From positions 19,376-54,073 of the forward strand of contig DIVD01000049.1 of the NCBI GenBank assembly GCA_002423245.1: DNA of 34,698 nucleotides, given 5' to 3'. This DNA comes from Rhodobacteraceae bacterium UBA6141 (GTDB lineage Bacteria; Pseudomonadota; Alphaproteobacteria; Rhodobacterales; Rhodobacteraceae). A program made the position numbers and the translations under genes. Below the pieces are notes generated by a model that was not told the DNA's origin, made no database searches, and worked only from the letters and a program-made list of their open reading frames with translations. This document shows positions 32,224 through 34,698 of this stretch, one piece after another. How positions within the stretch are numbered: the stretch's first letter is position 1; each line of letters opens with the position of its first letter.

Positions 32224-32240
32224 TAGTGAGTTATATCACC
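32224..32240 (+). other. Candidate MobV-type oriT nick region
   Basis: TAGTGAGTTATATCACC follows the hairpin. The pMV158 MobM relaxase cleaves TAGTGTG/TTA, and here TAGTGAG/TTA differs at one position. The predicted nick (32230/32231) is about 100 bases upstream of the relaxase start and on its coding strand, the same geometry as in pMV158. GTGA and TCAC also form a small inverted repeat around it. Assignment is inference from memory of that system. Confidence 0.5.
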
Positions 32241-32329
32241 GCGCACAAAGCCCGATGCCCCGGTGCGACGATTTTCCAGGGTCAACTTTATCCTGACAGG
32301 AGAAGCTTAACTCATCGGGCCTCCCTGTC

Positions 32330-33748
32330 ATGAATGCCGTCACGCCGATCACCTCCCACCAGTCCGTCACCATCCTGCCGGATCCACCGCCCATCGTGCT
32401 GAGGTTTGCCGGGCTCCACCCTGCCGATCTCGGCAGGTTCCGGATGCACGACAAACTAAGGGCGGCGACCTTTCGCATGTCGATCACGAGCACGGCCAGA
32501 AGAACCGGGTCGAGATCGGGCACTCTGGATGGATCAAGGAGTTGCGCGCCGAAGTGGCGGCAGCTTCCAGGGCCAACCTCGAGAACCATGTCGCCGCTCT
32601 GGCCACGAAATCCCGGAAGAAGCAGATCAAGGCGGTCAGGGAGACCGGGCTTGTCGATCCGTGGCGCCGATGCAGAGCGGGCCGCTGCGGGAGGGCATCC
32701 TGACGGTCAACAAGGCGTGGTTCGGCGGCACGGGATGCGATGCCTGGGCGGACGATCGGGTCGAGGCTTTCCGCGCGCATGCCATCGCGTTCCTGAAGAT
32801 GCACTTCCCCGATGGCCAGCTGCGATATGCTTCGTCGCACGGAGATGAAGAGGCCTTCCACTTTCACGTCGTCGTCGCCGTCTGGACGGAACGGGCGACG
32901 GAGAACAGGGGCGTCCAGCGCCTGCTTCAGGCGTCAGCCAATCCTCTCGTTGCGGACTATGAGCACGCGCAGGATCTCGCCGGGCGGCACTTCGCGAAGA
33001 TCGGCCTGCGGCGCGGCGAGCGCCATGCTGCGGCAAGGCGGGCAGCCCTGGCCAACGATGTGCCGCAGCATGGCGCGCGGCGATTGCCGCGCGGACAACT
33101 GACTACGTCCGGGCCGCCGAGGCGGCCGACGAAAAGATTCTGTCTTTGAGAACAGAGACTGTGCAGGCGGCATTGACATTGAAATCGGCGCAGGATGAAG
33201 TCGAGGCCGTCGAGCGGAAGAAGCGCGATTCCTTCGCGGCACTGGCACAGGCAGAGGTCCGGAAGCAGGTTACAGACTTGGCCGTGGTTGCGGCGCAAGA
33301 GGCGCGCGCCGAGGAGGAGCGGGCGGCGGCGGTTGTCAATGCGCAGGCCGAAGCTGTGCGAACCGCCAGCCAGACGGCCGCCGTGCGCATCGAGGCGCTT
33401 GCGAAAGGACTCGGTTTCCTTGCCGCTGGCGCCGTTGCGTGGCGGCCTGAGACGGAGGAACGGCCCGAACGGATCAGCTTCGGGCCGCAGGCCCCGAGAG
33501 ATCAGGACGCCCGGCGGAGCATTGCTGAAGCTGTTGCTGGAGCCGGCCCTTGGCTGACGCGCCTCGCGAAGCTCGTCCAGGTCACGGTGGACGCAGTGCT
33601 CCGCCAGGAGCGGCAGAAGCTGGCGAGGGACGCTGCAGACCTGGCGGCGGTGCGCGCAGAAATGGGCCTGCCGGAGGATGGACGCCTCCGGCGTGTCCGG
33701 GCCGCCCACCAGATCGTCGGAAGCGACGGCCCAGGCCTCGAATCATAA
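32330..33748 (+). pseudogene. MobV/Pre-type plasmid relaxase, broken by three frameshifts
   Basis: Relaxases of this family nick oriT and pilot small plasmids during mobilization. The protein can be followed through three + strand frames and back to the first: PPIVLRFAGLHPADLGRFRMHDK from 32330 in segments; GGDLSHVDHEHGQKNRVEIG from 32461; LREGILTVNKAWFGGTGCDA from about 32690; DYVRAAEAADEKILSL to 33748. The shifts lie near 32455, 32660 and 33058, each consistent with a one-base deletion. The metal-binding signature is present as HGDEEAFHFH (family pattern HxDExxPHxH, with F replacing P). The C-terminal part (about 33150-33380) is a long charged coiled coil. If repaired it would be about 470 residues. 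Three independent shifts argue for decay rather than recoding. Confidence 0.82.
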
Positions 33749-33808
33749 GGCTGGCGACGAGGCCCGACCGTCTACTCGTTTGAAGACGCCCTGTGCCAAG
33801 AATCTCGC

Positions 33809-34072
33809 CTACGACTTCAGCCACACCGCAACGCGCTGGCTGAGCCAGCGCGGCAGGCGGGGGGAGCTTCGGGCACGAGGCCCGCCCTCATGCGTCCGCA
33901 GGTGGAGCATGGACGCGCCCTCGAAAGCCCGCGGCCAGAGCCATTCCGGACAAGTTCTCTGAGGGCGCGCGTCCGCCACTATCGGCGCACCAATCGCGCA
34001 CCGGAAGGTGCCCAGCCCGCCTTCGGCCGAGATCCCCGCGCCTGTCAGGATGACCAGAGATCCGCCGGTCAT
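33809..34072 (-). pseudogene. Sir2-family NAD-dependent deacylase, N-terminal fragment
   Basis: The first 24 codons (34072-34001) read MTGGSLVILTGAGISAEGGL then GTFR, the NAD-binding GAGxS and GxxxFR motif at the start of every sirtuin (CobB). After FR the frame continues to 33809 but the expected DxxGLW and all catalytic sequence are missing, so the gene is truncated or rearranged right after the motif. The ATG overlaps the stop of the upstream gene by four bases (ATGA), showing that the intact locus was a two-gene operon. Confidence 0.75.
33832..33852. repeat. Perfect 9-bp hairpin
   Basis: CGCGCTGGC and GCCAGCGCG around TGA, about 80 bases after the relaxase pseudogene. No T-tract follows. 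The gap 33749-34000 holds no recognised gene. Confidence 0.55.
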
Positions 34073-34416
34073 TTCATCTGGCCGTTCCAGGGGGGTGCGC
34101 CAAACAACTGTGGATCGGCAATCTCCCATTCCTGCGGAAATCCATCCCCCTCCACGAGCGAGCGCGCGGTCAGCCGGACCACCGGGGGCTTTCCATCACT
34201 TTTGACGCTCATGCCGATCAGCCGCTTGGGGTGTTCGTCGAAGGACATGAAGCGCAGGTCGCCCGCAAAGAAGGCCTCAAGCAGCCTCGCGAGGGTCTGG
34301 GGCTCCATTCGGATCCATGGCACCATGCGGGTATTGCCATCAATGCTCACCATGACCTGGACGGTGCCCTCTTCGCGACCGGCCCTGAAGGCATGGTATT
34401 CGGGAAGCTTGTGCAT
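34069..34416 (-). CDS. Unrecognised protein coupled to the Sir2 fragment
   Basis: A 115-residue protein beginning MHKLPEYHAFRAGREEGTVQ. I do not recognise the family. The sequence has an ordered alpha/beta look without signal peptide or membrane segment: QVMVSIDGNTRMVPW, RMEPQTLARLLEAFFAGDLR, PKRLIGMSVKSDGK and a tryptophan-rich end. The start at 34416 is chosen because AAGAAAGA lies just upstream; ATG at 34455 or an open frame to 34605 are alternatives. It overlaps the Sir2 gene start by four bases, so the two were probably a functional unit in an accessory element. Confidence 0.65.
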   Translation of the reverse strand: MHKLPEYHAFRAGREEGTVQVMVSIDGNTRMVPWIRMEPQTLARLLEAFFAGDLRFMSFDEHPKRLIGMSVKSDGKPPVVRLTARSLVEGDGFPQEWEIADPQLFGAPPWNGQMK

Positions 34417-34587
34417 GTGCTGATCTTTCTTCGCTGTCGATTCGTCGGTGATCATGGCGCCGAGATACGTCAGTTGCGGACGCTTGGCATTGCAAGCTTG
34501 CAGAAATTCTCTATTGCGGTGGCCCGCCCCATACCTCCGTATCTGTCGTGTGGACGATTCATCATGTTTCCACACAAGGAGAGCGCC

Positions 34588-34698
34588 ATGACCCACGAAT
34601 AACATCTCACGCTCGACCTGATATCCTGGCTTGCTGGGCGTTTCGGGCCATCTAGCCGCGTCGCGAAGGAGGTTTGTAGCGCGACATCGCTTCTGGGA
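34588..34698 (+). pseudogene. Start of a small gene with an early stop (cut by the window edge)
   Basis: AAGGAGAGCGCC precedes ATG at 34588, a good ribosome-binding site, but the fifth codon is TAA (34600-34602). Ignoring that stop, the frame continues to the window end as HLTLDLISWLAGRFGPSSRV and beyond, which resembles the N-terminus of a small conserved alphaproteobacterial protein of unknown function. Either a one-base change created the stop or the apparent ATG is a tiny leader. It is divergent from the unrecognised gene at 34416. Confidence 0.35.

Overview
The window looks like chromosomal DNA of an alphaproteobacterium, most likely a member of the Rhodobacterales (Paracoccus/Rhodobacter type). 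It is GC-rich and carries gyrB, moaE, rlmN, serB, an IalB-family protein and a Rhizobium-type asparaginase in the alphaproteobacterial style. The genus cannot be fixed from the sequence alone. Housekeeping genes bracket several cassettes of catabolic and transport genes, and the right-hand end is a stretch of decayed mobile DNA.

Layout. (1) 1-2680: the 3' part of gyrB and a convergent moaE, separated by a four-copy 17-bp tandem repeat that overlaps the moaE stop codon. (2) 2883-11352: a divergent catabolic locus. Leftward lie a polyamine-type ABC importer (binding protein, ATPase, two permeases) and an RpiR-family regulator. Rightward lie diaminopropionate ammonia-lyase, an M20-type amidohydrolase/carbamoylase and an N-carbamoyl-D-amino-acid hydrolase. 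Two matching 18-bp palindromes in the two promoter regions suggest one regulon. I infer uptake of a ureido- or carbamoyl-amino acid, removal of carbamoyl groups, and deamination to pyruvate plus ammonia. (3) 11605-16323: a TRAP transporter (small and large membrane subunits, binding protein) with two odd small ORFs, then an acyl-CoA dehydrogenase. A degraded IS481-type transposase tail (16405-16614) follows.

(4) 23618 down to 16681, leftward: one tightly packed operon holding an acyl-CoA synthetase, a short-chain dehydrogenase, a Liv-type binding protein, two permeases and two ATPases. It is probably an uptake and CoA-activation cassette for an organic acid. About 0.7 kb without a recognisable gene precedes an intact tRNA-Ser(TGA), which is abutted by the 5' half of a second tRNA-Ser. 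(5) 24578-28669: core genes rlmN, an IalB-family periplasmic protein with a clear terminator, asparaginase and serB.

(6) 28879-34698: a decaying mobile region. It holds excisionase-like and tyrosine-recombinase remnants, a frameshifted soluble FtsH-like AAA+ zinc protease, a tiny ribbon-helix-helix-like ORF, and a perfect 19-bp hairpin directly followed by a sequence resembling the nick site of MobV-family plasmids. After these come a MobV-type relaxase gene broken by three frameshifts, a Sir2 N-terminal fragment coupled to an unrecognised gene, and a small + strand gene start with an early stop. The relaxase plus oriT-like site suggests integration of a small mobilizable plasmid followed by decay. 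No CRISPR array or rRNA was seen.
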